DNA of 64,000 nt from Aquitalea pelogenes (lineage in GTDB: Bacteria; Pseudomonadota; Gammaproteobacteria; Burkholderiales; Chromobacteriaceae): contig NZ_LNQV01000012.1 of NCBI RefSeq assembly GCF_001515305.1, positions 1 to 64,000 on the forward strand, in the 5' to 3' direction. Of the stretch, positions 1 through 8,760 are shown piece after piece (position 1 is the stretch's first letter; each line of letters begins with the position of its first letter). The notes beneath the pieces were generated by a model. The model was not told the DNA's origin. It ran no database searches and saw only the letters and a program-made list of their open reading frames with translations. Both the position numbers and the translations under genes were made by a program.

Positions 1-2
1 TG

Positions 3-1241
3 GTTGCGCCCAAGCCGGTAGCGCCGCCCCCACCGCCGCCGGAGCGTTCCTGGCTGGATGGCCTGATTGATAACCTGCCGTTGATTGGCGGCGGGGTTGC
101 CGGTGTCGGTCTGCTGGGCGCTCTGGGCGTGCTGATCTCCCGTCGCCGCAAGGCTGCATCCGGTTCCTCCCTGCAGCTTTCCACCCAGGCCAGCAATGCC
201 GTGCTGGGCCGTTCTGCTGTGGGTAGTGGCCCCAGCTCGGTCAGTGGCGGTCATTCTTTCATGACCAATTTTACCCAGTCGTCCGGTGCGATTGATGCGG
301 CCGAAGTGGACCCGGTAGCCGAAGCCGAAGTGTATATGGCTTATGGCCGTGATGCGCAGGCTGAGGAAATCCTGAAGGATGCGCTGGCCAAGGATCCGTC
401 CCGTCAGGAAGTGCGGCAAAAACTGCTGGAACTGTATGCTGCCCGTCCTGATACCGCCAACTTCGAGAAGCTGGCACGGGAATTCCATGCCAGCACCGAC
501 GGCAAGGGCCAGGCCTGGGCCAAGGTTGCGGCCATGGGGCTGGGTATCGACCCGACCAATGCGCTGTATCAACTGGCCGCTGATGAGCTGCCTGCCGAAA
601 CCCCCGCACCTGCCAGTGATGGATTGATCGATCTGGACCAGGAATTGTTTGGCGCTGCCGAGCCTGTTGCAGCCAGCCCGGCACCCGAGCCGCTTGCTGC
701 CCCGCAAGGTGCGGAAGATCCTTTGCGTGCTGCACTGTTTGAAGAAGAAACAGTAGCGGAAAAACCGGCCGAAGTTTCCAATATGCTGGACTTTGATCTG
801 GACGCCGAGCTGGCAGCACCGGCACCTGCAGCCGCCGAAAAGCCGGCAGCGGAACCGGAAGCCGAGACCAATCTGCTCGATTTTGATTTCAATCTGGATA
901 GCGTGGCTAGCGAGCCAGTAGCCAGCAAGGCTGCGCCACAGCCGGCAGCGGCTCCGGCAGCCTCGCCTGCCAGCGATGGATTTGAATCCTTGTATGAGGA
1001 CATGGTAGCGGCCGCGCCTGCACCGGCAGCACCAGCACCAGCACCAGTGGTGGAGCCTGCTCCAGCCGCTGATGGCATGCTGCTGGATGATCCGTTGTCC
1101 ACCAAGCTTGATCTGGCCAAGGTATATCTGGACATGGGCGACCGCGACGGTGCCCGTGAGGTACTGCAGGACTTGGTCGGTGAGGCGCAAGGAAGCCTGA
1201 AAGAGGAAGCCGAGGCTTTGCTGGCCAAGATCAGTGCATGA
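3..1241 (+). CDS. FimV-family protein, C-terminal part (5' end outside window)
   Basis: The frame is open to the left edge, so the N-terminus with its expected signal peptide and LysM region lies outside the window. The visible part has a proline-rich stretch, one transmembrane segment followed by RRRK (about residues 26-48), a block containing AEAEVYMAYGR that is also present in the next gene, a long Ala/Pro/Glu-rich acidic linker, and a C-terminal TPR-like helix pair (LDLAKVYLDMGDRDGA). This is the layout of the cytoplasmic half of FimV, an inner-membrane protein involved in polar localisation and type IV pilus or twitching functions. It is followed by a terminator and then by a second complete FimV paralogue. 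The family call is firm; the individual role is not. Confidence 0.85.
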   Translation, partial: VAPKPVAPPPPPPERSWLDGLIDNLPLIGGGVAGVGLLGALGVLISRRRKAASGSSLQLSTQASNAVLGRSAVGSGPSSVSGGHSFMTNFTQSSGAIDAAEVDPVAEAEVYMAYGRDAQAEEILKDALAKDPSRQEVRQKLLELYAARPDTANFEKLAREFHASTDGKGQAWAKVAAMGLGIDPTNALYQLAADELPAETPAPASDGLIDLDQELFGAAEPVAASPAPEPLAAPQGAEDPLRAALFEEETVAEKPAEVSNMLDFDLDAELAAPAPAAAEKPAAEPEAETNLLDFDFNLDSVASEPVASKAAPQPAAAPAASPASDGFESLYEDMVAAAPAPAAPAPAPVVEPAPAADGMLLDDPLSTKLDLAKVYLDMGDRDGAREVLQDLVGEAQGSLKEEAEALLAKISA

Positions 1242-1275
1242 TGTCTGCAGTGTACTGACTGGTTAGTTTGTGTAG

Positions 1276-1306
1276 CGGGCGGTGCCATGGTGCCGCCCGG
1301 CATTTT
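1276..1306 (+). terminator. Rho-independent terminator between the fimV paralogues
   Basis: A G+C-rich hairpin (arms about 1276-1286 and 1289-1299, with two G-T pairs near the tip) is followed by GCATTTT. It separates the upstream fimV-like gene from the next one, suggesting they can be transcribed independently. Confidence 0.6.
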
Positions 1307-1393
1307 CCGTTTGCCTGATGCAAGCGCACGTTTAAGCCGGGTAGTTCATTCGTAATAAAACCTGCCAGAGCAGGAATCAGGGAAGTCCGCATC

Positions 1394-4075
1394 ATGGCTT
1401 CAACACATCGCATGACCTTGCTGGCCCTGTTGCTGGCCGGTATGGGTGCCGCAGGATCGGCGCTGGCAGGGTTGGGGCCCATTCACGTCCTGTCTTCCGA
1501 GGGCCAGCCCTTCGAGGCAGAAATCCCGGTGATGGACGAAGATCCGCAAGGGAATGTGCTGGTGGGCTTGGCTGATCGCAACAAATATCCCTTGGTTTCT
1601 ACCTATAGCCAGTCGGCACCGGTGCTGAAGTTCTCGGCCATTCGCAAGCCTGACGGCAGTATTCAGAAGATTCTGGTCAAGGGGCCCAGCCATTTCGATG
1701 AGCCCTTGCTGCGCTTTGCGGTGGAAATGAGCTGGCCGGCCGGTCGTCTGGTGCGTGAGTTTGAAGTGGACTATCTGCGCGATGGTCCGCCACGCAAGGA
1801 CAAGCAGCCGGCTCACGACGATACCGTCAAGAAGTCGGTGGTGGCACCAGACCAGATGCCACGTCTGGGCAGCCTGGGCCTGGGTCAGCTCAAGGTGAAT
1901 TCCAAGCTGGGTGAACCTCTGGTGGCCGAACTGGAGTTGTTTGGCACCGCGGCCAGGCAAACCGACAATATCCATGTGGCGCTGACGGCTGACAGCCTGC
2001 AAGGCAACCCCAGTGCCGAACAAAGCCAGCTGATCGCCTCCATCTCGCACCAGCTGACTCGTGTGGCGGACAAGTCGGTATTGCAGCTGCGCAGCACCCG
2101 GCCCCTGAATGAGCCTGTACTTTCCTTCCGGCTGGATGTCGGTGCGGCCAATGTGCACGCCCAGAAGCGCTATACCCTGTTGCTCGATCCCAATGGCTAC
2201 ACGGTGGAGGAGCATGCCGTAACGCCAGCGCCTGACCGCAAGCTTGCCGCCGCTCAGGTGCAACCCTTGAAGGTGTACCGTGTGCGTCATGGCGATACCC
2301 TGTCGCGCATTGCCTCCCGCATGAAAGGTGGCGGTTCGGCCGTTGAAACGGCAGGGCGCTTGTACGAGGGGAATCCCGATGCCTTTATCGGCGGTGATGT
2401 CAATCGCCTACGTGCCGGTACCGCGTTGAAATATCCGGCGGCATGGCATCTGGCCGCAGCACCGGCCAGTCATCCGCTAAAGCAAGCCGAGGGGGAAGAA
2501 AAGCCTCTTGGCAAGCCGGTGGCGGCTGCTGCGCCAGCGGCACCGGTGGCCGCGCCAGCAGCCACGCCGCATGAGGCTCCGGCCAAGCCGGTTGTGCCGC
2601 CCGATGCGGTAAGTCTCAAGCCCATGGTGAAAGTACCGGCAGCAACGGCCAAGCCAGCTGCATCGGCCTCGGCGGCATCGGCACCACAGGTTTCCGCCAT
2701 CAAGGGCGTCAGTCCGGGTGCTGCAATCAATGAGCAAGAGGCTCGGCTGAAAAATATCCTGCAACGTCAGGATCAGGTCTTGCAGCAGGCACAACAAAAA
2801 GCGCAGGAACTGGAACAAAAGATTCGCATCATGCAACTGGCCAAGGCTGCAGAGGCCAGTGCTGCAGCCATTGCAGCCCAGAACAAGCCGGTTGCCAGTC
2901 AGGCTGCTGCCGAGCCCACAGTCAGTCATGCAGCAGCATCTACGCCGCAAGCAGCAGCCCAGCCCGTAGTCGCTTCGGCGCCGCAAGCAGCAGCCAGCAA
3001 GGCAGCCACGCCAGCCAAGCCTGTCGTCAGCAAGGCGCCTGAGGCGGAAAAACCAGCCAGCTTCCTGGTGGATGATGTGCTGGCAGTCTTGCATGACAAT
3101 ACCGTTGCCCTAGCGGGTGGTGCGGCGGTAATCGGTTTGTCCGGCCTGTTGCTGGCCCAGCGCAGACGCCGTAACAAACAGGAAGCCGAGCAGCCGCCTG
3201 CCGAGCCCTTGCCCGCAGCGGATAATCCTTCGATGTTGACCATGGGTCCCTTGACCACACTGATGAGTGGCATCAAGCGCGGCGAGGGTATCGATCTGGC
3301 TTCGGTCGACCTGATTGCCGAAGCCGAGGTGTATCTGGCTTATGGTCGGCTGGATCAGGCGCTGGACATTTTGCGCGAAGGTCTGGTGCGTGAACCCATG
3401 CGGCAGGATTTGCGCTACAAACTGCTGGAAGTGCTGGCCATGATGCCGGACAAGGATGGTTTCATTGCCGAGGCCACCACGGCGCGCGGCATCTTTGGCA
3501 AGGACAGCACGCTGTGGATGCGGGTGTGTGAGCTGGGCCGTACCCTGGCACCGGAGCACCCCTTGTTCGATATGCAGCCAGTGGCGGTGGCCAGCCCGAT
3601 AGACCTGCAACCGGTCAGACTGACGCCTGCCACTGAGCACATCGCGGCGACTGCCGTGGCCGCGGAAGGCGGGATTGATCTGGCTACCGAACTTGGAGCC
3701 GTGGAACCGCCGCCAGAGCCGGCACTGGATACGGAGTTCCTGCAAAAACCACCGGCAGGCCCGGCACCATTACCACCCGCCGCCGAGCATAATGACCCGC
3801 TGAGCGGACTGGATGCCTTTGCTTCCCTGGGTGAGCAGGAGCTGGAAAATGCGGTAAAGCAGGCACCGGAACCCATGCTGGACATGGATTTCCTGTCCGA
3901 GCTCCCCGCGTCGTCAGCACCGGAGGCCCCGGTCAGCAAACCGGTACCGCAGGCAGCAGCGCCAACACCGCAGTCTGAAGCCAATGACAAGATTGAGCTG
4001 GCCAAGCTGTATCTGGAAATGGGCGACAAGGAAACTGCCGAAGCGCTGATGAAGGAAGCCGGGCAGACTGTCTAG
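1394..4075 (+). CDS. fimV: FimV-family peptidoglycan-binding protein
   Basis: An 893-residue protein with the full FimV layout. An N-terminal signal peptide (residues 1-25, ending ALAGLG) leads into the conserved periplasmic FimV domain (about 26-280) and a LysM motif at about 295-345 (VYRVRHGDTLSRIASRM). An Ala/Pro-rich linker follows, with a coiled coil near 445-495, then one transmembrane segment near 570-590 ending in RRRR, and a cytoplasmic part with the AEAEVYLAYGR block and a C-terminal TPR-like motif. FimV binds peptidoglycan and organises polar complexes such as type IV pili. It sits directly upstream of truA, the usual beta/gammaproteobacterial order. It is a diverged paralogue of the preceding gene, sharing the transmembrane, AEAEVY and C-terminal modules. 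Confidence 0.9.
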   Translation: MASTHRMTLLALLLAGMGAAGSALAGLGPIHVLSSEGQPFEAEIPVMDEDPQGNVLVGLADRNKYPLVSTYSQSAPVLKFSAIRKPDGSIQKILVKGPSHFDEPLLRFAVEMSWPAGRLVREFEVDYLRDGPPRKDKQPAHDDTVKKSVVAPDQMPRLGSLGLGQLKVNSKLGEPLVAELELFGTAARQTDNIHVALTADSLQGNPSAEQSQLIASISHQLTRVADKSVLQLRSTRPLNEPVLSFRLDVGAANVHAQKRYTLLLDPNGYTVEEHAVTPAPDRKLAAAQVQPLKVYRVRHGDTLSRIASRMKGGGSAVETAGRLYEGNPDAFIGGDVNRLRAGTALKYPAAWHLAAAPASHPLKQAEGEEKPLGKPVAAAAPAAPVAAPAATPHEAPAKPVVPPDAVSLKPMVKVPAATAKPAASASAASAPQVSAIKGVSPGAAINEQEARLKNILQRQDQVLQQAQQKAQELEQKIRIMQLAKAAEASAAAIAAQNKPVASQAAAEPTVSHAAASTPQAAAQPVVASAPQAAASKAATPAKPVVSKAPEAEKPASFLVDDVLAVLHDNTVALAGGAAVIGLSGLLLAQRRRRNKQEAEQPPAEPLPAADNPSMLTMGPLTTLMSGIKRGEGIDLASVDLIAEAEVYLAYGRLDQALDILREGLVREPMRQDLRYKLLEVLAMMPDKDGFIAEATTARGIFGKDSTLWMRVCELGRTLAPEHPLFDMQPVAVASPIDLQPVRLTPATEHIAATAVAAEGGIDLATELGAVEPPPEPALDTEFLQKPPAGPAPLPPAAEHNDPLSGLDAFASLGEQELENAVKQAPEPMLDMDFLSELPASSAPEAPVSKPVPQAAAPTPQSEANDKIELAKLYLEMGDKETAEALMKEAGQTV

Positions 4076-4096
4076 CTTCCGGGGGACGCAACAGAT

Positions 4097-4124
4097 ACGG
4101 GGATGCAACAGCATCCCCGTTTTT
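4097..4124 (+). terminator. Rho-independent terminator after fimV
   Basis: A perfect 10-bp stem (ACGGGGATGC at 4097-4106, GCATCCCCGT at 4111-4120) with an AACA loop is followed by a T-run to 4124. Confidence 0.9.
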
Positions 4125-4273
4125 CATGGCGCGCCCGGCAACGCCGCCTTGCCGGCTTCTTGCATGTCAACATGGCGTAAACCCTGCCGGATAGGGTAGA
4201 GTTGATGCTTTGAATACTTGCAGCCTGGGTTAGCCACCCGGACTGTGTGATGTTTGCTAGTGAAGGTGTGGGC

Positions 4274-5061
4274 ATGAGAATAGCGCTCGGCATCGAGTAT
4301 GACGGTCGGGCATTCTCCGGTTGCAGACTCAGCCGCATGGCAATACCGTTCAGGACAAACTGAACCAGGCCATCAGCCGGATTGCCGGTCATGAAATTAC
4401 AACGCTGGCCGCTGGCCGTACCGATGCCGGTGTGCATGCCGCCATGCAGGTGGTGCATTTCGATACGCAGACGGTACGACCGCTGACGGCATGGGTGCGT
4501 GGTGTGAATGCCTTGCTGCCGCACGAAGTGGCGGTGGTGTGGGCGCGTGAGGTGTCAGACGACTTTCACGCCCGTTTCTCCGCTTTTTCGCGCTCTTACA
4601 GCTATTTCCTGCTGACTCATCCGGTGCGCCCCTGTCTGCTGGCTGGCAAGGTGGGCTGGTATCACCAGCCACTGGATGTGGATGCCATGCGTCGTGCTGC
4701 ACAGTGCTTGCTGGGACAGCATGATTTTTCCAGCTTCCGTGCTGCCGAATGTCAGGCCAAGAGCCCGCTCAAGAACTTGCAGCAACTGGATATCAGCGAG
4801 CAGGGCGGTTTGATCCGCTTTGACCTGATGGCCGATGCCTTCCTGCACCACATGGTGCGCAATATCGTTGGCGCGCTGCTGTATGTGGGCAAGGGCAGCC
4901 TGGATGAGGCCGACTTGCAAGCCCTGCTGGCCACGCGCGACCGTACCCGGGCACCGCCCACCTTCATGCCGGACGGTTTGTACCTGACCGGTGTGGGTTA
5001 TCCCGCGCAGTTTGCCCTGCCGACGCTGGCTGAACCGGCGCGCTTGGCCTTGTGGAGATGA
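4274..5061 (+). pseudogene. truA: tRNA pseudouridine(38-40) synthase TruA, frameshifted near the N-terminus
   Basis: TruA isomerises uridines 38-40 of many tRNA anticodon stems. The ATG at 4274, preceded by GAAGG, starts a good TruA N-terminus (MRIALGIEYDGRAFSG), but the frame then runs into a stop after about 30 codons. From the TTG at 4321 another frame carries the rest, beginning QTQPHGN and including the catalytic motif AGRTDAGVHA and a complete C-terminal half (GAAEC-type FSSFRAAEC, HHMVRNIVGAL). The family reads FSGWQTQP; the DNA has GGTTGCAGACT where GGTTGGCAGACT is expected, so one G is missing at about 4321-4322. Either the gene is a recent pseudogene or the base was lost in sequencing. 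Its stop lies 1 nt before the trpF start. Confidence 0.88.
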
Positions 5062-5062
5062 A

Positions 5063-5686
5063 GTGACAGTCAGAATCAAGATTTGCGGTATTACCCGCCC
5101 GCAAGATGGTGTCGAAGCCGCCCGCCTGGGTGCCGATGCCATCGGCCTGGTGTTTTATCCGAAAAGCCCGCGCAATGTCAGCATCGCCCAGGCGCAGGCG
5201 GTGATTGCCGCCTTGCCGCCCTTTGTCAGCGTGGTGGCCCTGTTCGTCAACCCGGAACGCAGCTGGGTGGAAGAAGTGCTGGGCGCCTGCAGCATCGACA
5301 TCCTGCAGTTTCATGGTGAAGAAAGCGCTGAGTTCTGTCGTTCTTTCCAGCGGCCTTATCTCAAGGCAGTACGGGTAAAGCCAGGCCTCGACCTGAGCGC
5401 CGCGGCAGCCCAATACCCGGATGCGCGCGGACTACTCACCGACGCCTTTGTCGAAGGCGCACATGGTGGCACCGGTACCACGTTTGACTGGACCTTGCTG
5501 CCGGACAATCTGCCCCTGCCGTTGATTTTGTCCGGCGGGCTGGATGACAACAATATCGGACAAGCCGTGGCCGCAGTGCGGCCGGCGGCGGTGGATGTTT
5601 CCAGCGGAGTGGAAGCAGCCAAGGGAATCAAAGATGCTGCCAGAATGGCAGCGTTCATATCAGGAGCAAGGCATGGAGCGGTATGA
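5063..5686 (+). CDS. trpF: Phosphoribosylanthranilate isomerase
   Basis: TrpF performs the Amadori rearrangement of phosphoribosylanthranilate in tryptophan synthesis. The 207-residue protein is a single (beta/alpha)8 barrel. [10 protein letters not shown] near the N-terminus carries the catalytic Cys, [15 protein letters not shown] supplies the catalytic Asp region, and the phosphate-binding [10 protein letters not shown] and [14 protein letters not shown] follow. I choose GTG at 5063 over an upstream ATG at 4991 because the latter would add about 24 residues overlapping truA. GGAG lies at the end of truA. The end of trpF overlaps the trpB start by 14 bp, implying coupled translation. Confidence 0.95.
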   Translation: MTVRIKICGITRPQDGVEAARLGADAIGLVFYPKSPRNVSIAQAQAVIAALPPFVSVVALFVNPERSWVEEVLGACSIDILQFHGEESAEFCRSFQRPYLKAVRVKPGLDLSAAAAQYPDARGLLTDAFVEGAHGGTGTTFDWTLLPDNLPLPLILSGGLDDNNIGQAVAAVRPAAVDVSSGVEAAKGIKDAARMAAFISGARHGAV

Positions 5687-6875
5687 TCTTCCGGATGCAA
5701 AAGGCCATTTCGGCCCGTATGGTGGCGTCTATGTTGCCGAAACCTTGATGGCGGCACTGGACGAGCTCAAGAACGAATACGAGCGCGTCAAGGCCGATCC
5801 CACCTTCTGGGAAGAGTTTCGCCAGGAGCTGAAACACTATGTGGGCCGTCCCAGCCCCATCTACCACGCCAAACGCTGGTCGGAACAACTGGGCGGTGCG
5901 CAGATTTTCTTCAAGCGTGAAGACCTCAACCACACCGGCGCACACAAGATCAGCAATGCCATCGGTCAGGCCCTGCTGGCACGCCGCATGGGCAAGAAGC
6001 GCGTGATTGCCGAAACCGGTGCCGGCCAGCATGGCGTGGCCACCGCTACCGTGGCGGCACGTTATGGCATGGAATGCTTTGTCTACATGGGCTCGGAAGA
6101 TATCAAGCGCCAGTCGCCCAATGTCTTCCGCATGAAGCTGCTCGGTGCCACCGTGGTGCCGGTGGAGTCCGGTTCCAAAACCCTGAAGGACGCGCTGAAC
6201 GAAGCCATGCGCGACTGGGTGACCAATGTCGACAGCACCTTCTACATTCTGGGGACCGCAGCCGGCCCGCATCCTTACCCGATGATGGTGCGTGACTTCC
6301 TGTCGGTGATCGGCGAAGAATCCAAAGAACAGATGCCGGAGTTGACCGGTCGTCAGCCCGACGTGGTGGTCGCTTGTGTGGGTGGCGGCTCCAACGCCAT
6401 CGGCATGTTCTACCCCTACATCAATGTGGACGGTGTGCGCATGGTGGGCGTGGAAGCCGGTGGTCACGGCATTGACAGCGGCATGCATGCCGCCCCCTTG
6501 TCCGGCGGTGCCGGCGTGGGCGTGCTGCACGGTGCCAAGAGCTATCTGATGCAGGATGCCAACGGCCAGGTGGTGGAAACCCATTCGGTATCGGCCGGTC
6601 TGGATTACCCCGGTGTCGGTCCTGAGCACAGCTATCTCAAGGACATCGGCCGCGCCGAATACGTTGCCATCGACGACAAGGAAGCCCTGGCTGCCTTCCA
6701 TGACTGCTGCCATCTGGAAGGCATCATTCCGGCGCTGGAGTCCAGCCATGCGCTGGCCTGGGCTGCCAAGGTTGCGCCCACCATGGGCAAGGACAAGGTG
6801 ATTCTGGTCAACCTGTCCGGCCGTGGCGACAAGGACATCAATACCGTGGCCGGCCTGGCCGGTATCACGCTGTAA
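5673..6875 (+). CDS. trpB: Tryptophan synthase beta chain
   Basis: TrpB is the PLP-dependent beta subunit that condenses indole with serine in the alpha2beta2 tryptophan synthase complex. The 400-residue length is typical. The PLP lysine lies in [10 protein letters not shown] (about residue 92), the catalytic Glu region is [11 protein letters not shown], and the phosphate loop is [11 protein letters not shown]. An in-frame upstream extension exists to 5544, but ATG 5673 is preceded by CAGGAGC and gives the expected start ([18 protein letters not shown]). It overlaps trpF and is 18 bp from trpA. Confidence 0.97.
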   Translation: MERYDLPDAKGHFGPYGGVYVAETLMAALDELKNEYERVKADPTFWEEFRQELKHYVGRPSPIYHAKRWSEQLGGAQIFFKREDLNHTGAHKISNAIGQALLARRMGKKRVIAETGAGQHGVATATVAARYGMECFVYMGSEDIKRQSPNVFRMKLLGATVVPVESGSKTLKDALNEAMRDWVTNVDSTFYILGTAAGPHPYPMMVRDFLSVIGEESKEQMPELTGRQPDVVVACVGGGSNAIGMFYPYINVDGVRMVGVEAGGHGIDSGMHAAPLSGGAGVGVLHGAKSYLMQDANGQVVETHSVSAGLDYPGVGPEHSYLKDIGRAEYVAIDDKEALAAFHDCCHLEGIIPALESSHALAWAAKVAPTMGKDKVILVNLSGRGDKDINTVAGLAGITL

Positions 6876-6893
6876 CAAGGCGAAGGAAGGCTT

Positions 6894-7682
6894 ATGTCAC
6901 GTATTGCTGCATGTTTTGCTGCCCTGCAGGGCAAGAAGGCGCTGATTCCCTTCATTACCGCCGGTGATCCGCATCCGTCCCGTACCGTCGAGCTGATGCA
7001 CGGTCTGGTGGATGGTGGTGCCGACATCATCGAACTGGGCGTGCCGTTTTCCGACCCGATGGCTGACGGCCCGGTGATCCAGCGCGCATCGGAACGCGCA
7101 CTGGTGCACAAGGTGGGCTTGCGCGATGTACTGGCCATGGTGGCGGAATTCCGCAAAACCAACACCACCACGCCAGTCGTACTGATGGGTTATCTCAACC
7201 CGGTATTCGTCATGGGCTATGCGGCGTTTGCCGCAGCGGCACGTGAGGCAGGGGTGGATGGTGTGCTGACCGTGGATTGCCCGCCGGAAGAAGCGGCAGA
7301 TCTGTCTGCCGCGCTGATTGCTGCCGATCTGGACCCGGTATTCCTGATTGCCCCTACCACGCCAGAGGCACGGGTGCGCGAAATCGCCCGTCACGCACGT
7401 GGTTATGTCTATTATGTGTCGCTCAAAGGCGTCACCGGTGCAGGAAATCTGGACATTGACGATGTAGCGCGTAAAATTGCCGCCCTTAGAGCACATATTC
7501 AGGTTCCCATCGGCGTTGGCTTCGGCATTCGCGATGCCGCCACAGCCAAGGCCATCTCCGTGACGGCCGATGCCGTGGTGGTAGGGAGCCGACTAGTGCA
7601 GGAAATCGAGGCGGCTACAGAACAAACTGCCAAAGAGCGGTTGACCGGTCTGGTAGCGGAATTGAAAGCTGCCATTCTTTAA
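6894..7682 (+). CDS. trpA: Tryptophan synthase alpha chain
   Basis: TrpA cleaves indole-3-glycerol phosphate to indole, which is channelled to TrpB. The 262-residue barrel has the catalytic Glu in [10 protein letters not shown] (about residue 48) and Asp in [11 protein letters not shown] (about residue 60 in the family), with loop 6 motif [10 protein letters not shown] and the phosphate-binding [11 protein letters not shown]. The start has AAGGCGAAGGA upstream. It is the last gene before a terminator, with accD following. Confidence 0.96.
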   Translation: MSRIAACFAALQGKKALIPFITAGDPHPSRTVELMHGLVDGGADIIELGVPFSDPMADGPVIQRASERALVHKVGLRDVLAMVAEFRKTNTTTPVVLMGYLNPVFVMGYAAFAAAAREAGVDGVLTVDCPPEEAADLSAALIAADLDPVFLIAPTTPEARVREIARHARGYVYYVSLKGVTGAGNLDIDDVARKIAALRAHIQVPIGVGFGIRDAATAKAISVTADAVVVGSRLVQEIEAATEQTAKERLTGLVAELKAAIL

Positions 7683-7691
7683 GGAACACGC

Positions 7692-7716
7692 AAACGGGGT
7701 GACATCACCCCGTTTT
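7692..7716 (+). terminator. Rho-independent terminator after trpA
   Basis: A perfect 10-bp stem (AAACGGGGTG 7692-7701, CACCCCGTTT 7706-7715) with loop ACAT and a short T-run. It suggests that accD is at least partly transcribed separately from the trp genes. Confidence 0.8.
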
Positions 7717-7720
7717 ACTG

Positions 7721-7747
7721 ACAACCCGGCTGGTCTGGCCGGGTTGT
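7721..7747 (+). promoter_or_regulatory. Second hairpin in the accD leader
   Basis: A perfect 10-bp inverted repeat (ACAACCCGGC 7721-7730, GCCGGGTTGT 7738-7747) starts 4 bp after the trpA terminator and ends just before the accD ribosome site (CAAGGAG). It lacks a T-run, so it may be a 5' leader structure of accD rather than a terminator. Confidence 0.4.
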
Positions 7748-7765
7748 GTTGAGCAAGGAGTCAGC

Positions 7766-8635
7766 ATGAGCTGGTTGAACAAGCTCCTGCCGCCGAAGAT
7801 CAAGCGCGATTCTCGCGCCGACAAGCCTTCAGCGGTACCGGAGGGGCTGTGGAGCAAGTGCCCGGCATGTGAAGCCGTACTGTATTACACCGACCTGGAG
7901 AGCAATCTGCAGGTTTGTCCGAAATGTAATCATCACCATCCGCTGAATGCCCGTCAGCGGCTGGACATGCTGCTGGATGACGAAGGCCGCCGTGAAATCG
8001 GTGCCGAAGTCAAACCGGTGGACATTCTGAAGTTCAAGGATGGCAAACGCTATCCCGATCGCCTGGCAGCCGCGCAAAACAGCACCGGCGAAGACGATGC
8101 GCTGGTGGTGATGCAAGGCAGCATCCACTCCATGCCGGCCGTGGTGGCAGCCTTTGAGTTCCGTTTTATTGGCGGCTCCATGGGTTCGGTGGTGGGTGAG
8201 CGCTTCGTGCGTGGCGTACAAGCCGCCATCGAAGCCAAGGCCCCGTTCATCTGCGTGGCGGCATCCGGCGGTGCGCGCATGCAGGAAGGCCTGAACTCGC
8301 TGATGCAGATGGCCAAGACCAGTGCCGCTCTGCAACTGCTGACCGATGACCAGCTGCCTTTCATTTCGGTGCTGACCGATCCCACCATGGGTGGTGTGTC
8401 CGCCTCCTTTGCCTTCCTGGGCGATGTCGTGATTGGCGAGCCGGGCGCGCTGATCGGCTTTGCCGGCCCGCGCGTGATCGAACAGACCGTGCGTGAAACC
8501 CTGCCGGAAGGCTTCCAGCGTTCCGAATTCCTGCTGGAAAAGGGTGCTATCGACATGATCGTTGATCGTCGCGAACTCAAGCGCAAGATTGCCGAACTGG
8601 TGGCCATGCTGCAAAAGCAGCCTGCTGTCGCCTGA
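7766..8635 (+). CDS. accD: Acetyl-CoA carboxylase carboxyltransferase subunit beta
   Basis: AccD forms, with AccA, the carboxyltransferase that makes malonyl-CoA, the committed step of fatty acid synthesis. The 289-residue protein has the bacterial N-terminal zinc ribbon (CPAC about residues 32-35 and CPKC about 51-54) and the crotonase-like carboxyltransferase core with [19 protein letters not shown] and the oxyanion-type [15 protein letters not shown] 7766 follows AAGGAGT. The trpA-accD neighbourhood is common in beta- and gammaproteobacteria. Confidence 0.97.
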   Translation: MSWLNKLLPPKIKRDSRADKPSAVPEGLWSKCPACEAVLYYTDLESNLQVCPKCNHHHPLNARQRLDMLLDDEGRREIGAEVKPVDILKFKDGKRYPDRLAAAQNSTGEDDALVVMQGSIHSMPAVVAAFEFRFIGGSMGSVVGERFVRGVQAAIEAKAPFICVAASGGARMQEGLNSLMQMAKTSAALQLLTDDQLPFISVLTDPTMGGVSASFAFLGDVVIGEPGALIGFAGPRVIEQTVRETLPEGFQRSEFLLEKGAIDMIVDRRELKRKIAELVAMLQKQPAVA

Positions 8636-8654
8636 TTTCCGGCCAGCAAACCAC

Positions 8655-8683
8655 AAGCCGCTTCCATCGGGAGCGGCTTTTTT
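8655..8683 (+). terminator. Rho-independent terminator after accD
   Basis: Stem AAGCCGCT (8655-8662) with AGCGGCTT (8672-8679) followed by six T. Confidence 0.85.
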
Positions 8684-8760
8684 CATGCCTGCTGCTTGTG
8701 CTAGGCTGGAGCCCATCTCCGGCATGACCATACCTGTTCCCTTTATCAGAAAGCCTCGCC

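Noticed and set aside
4321-5061. truA as an intact gene starting at TTG 4321
   Set aside because: This would remove the first beta strand and the FSGW motif; the missing residues are encoded immediately upstream in another frame.
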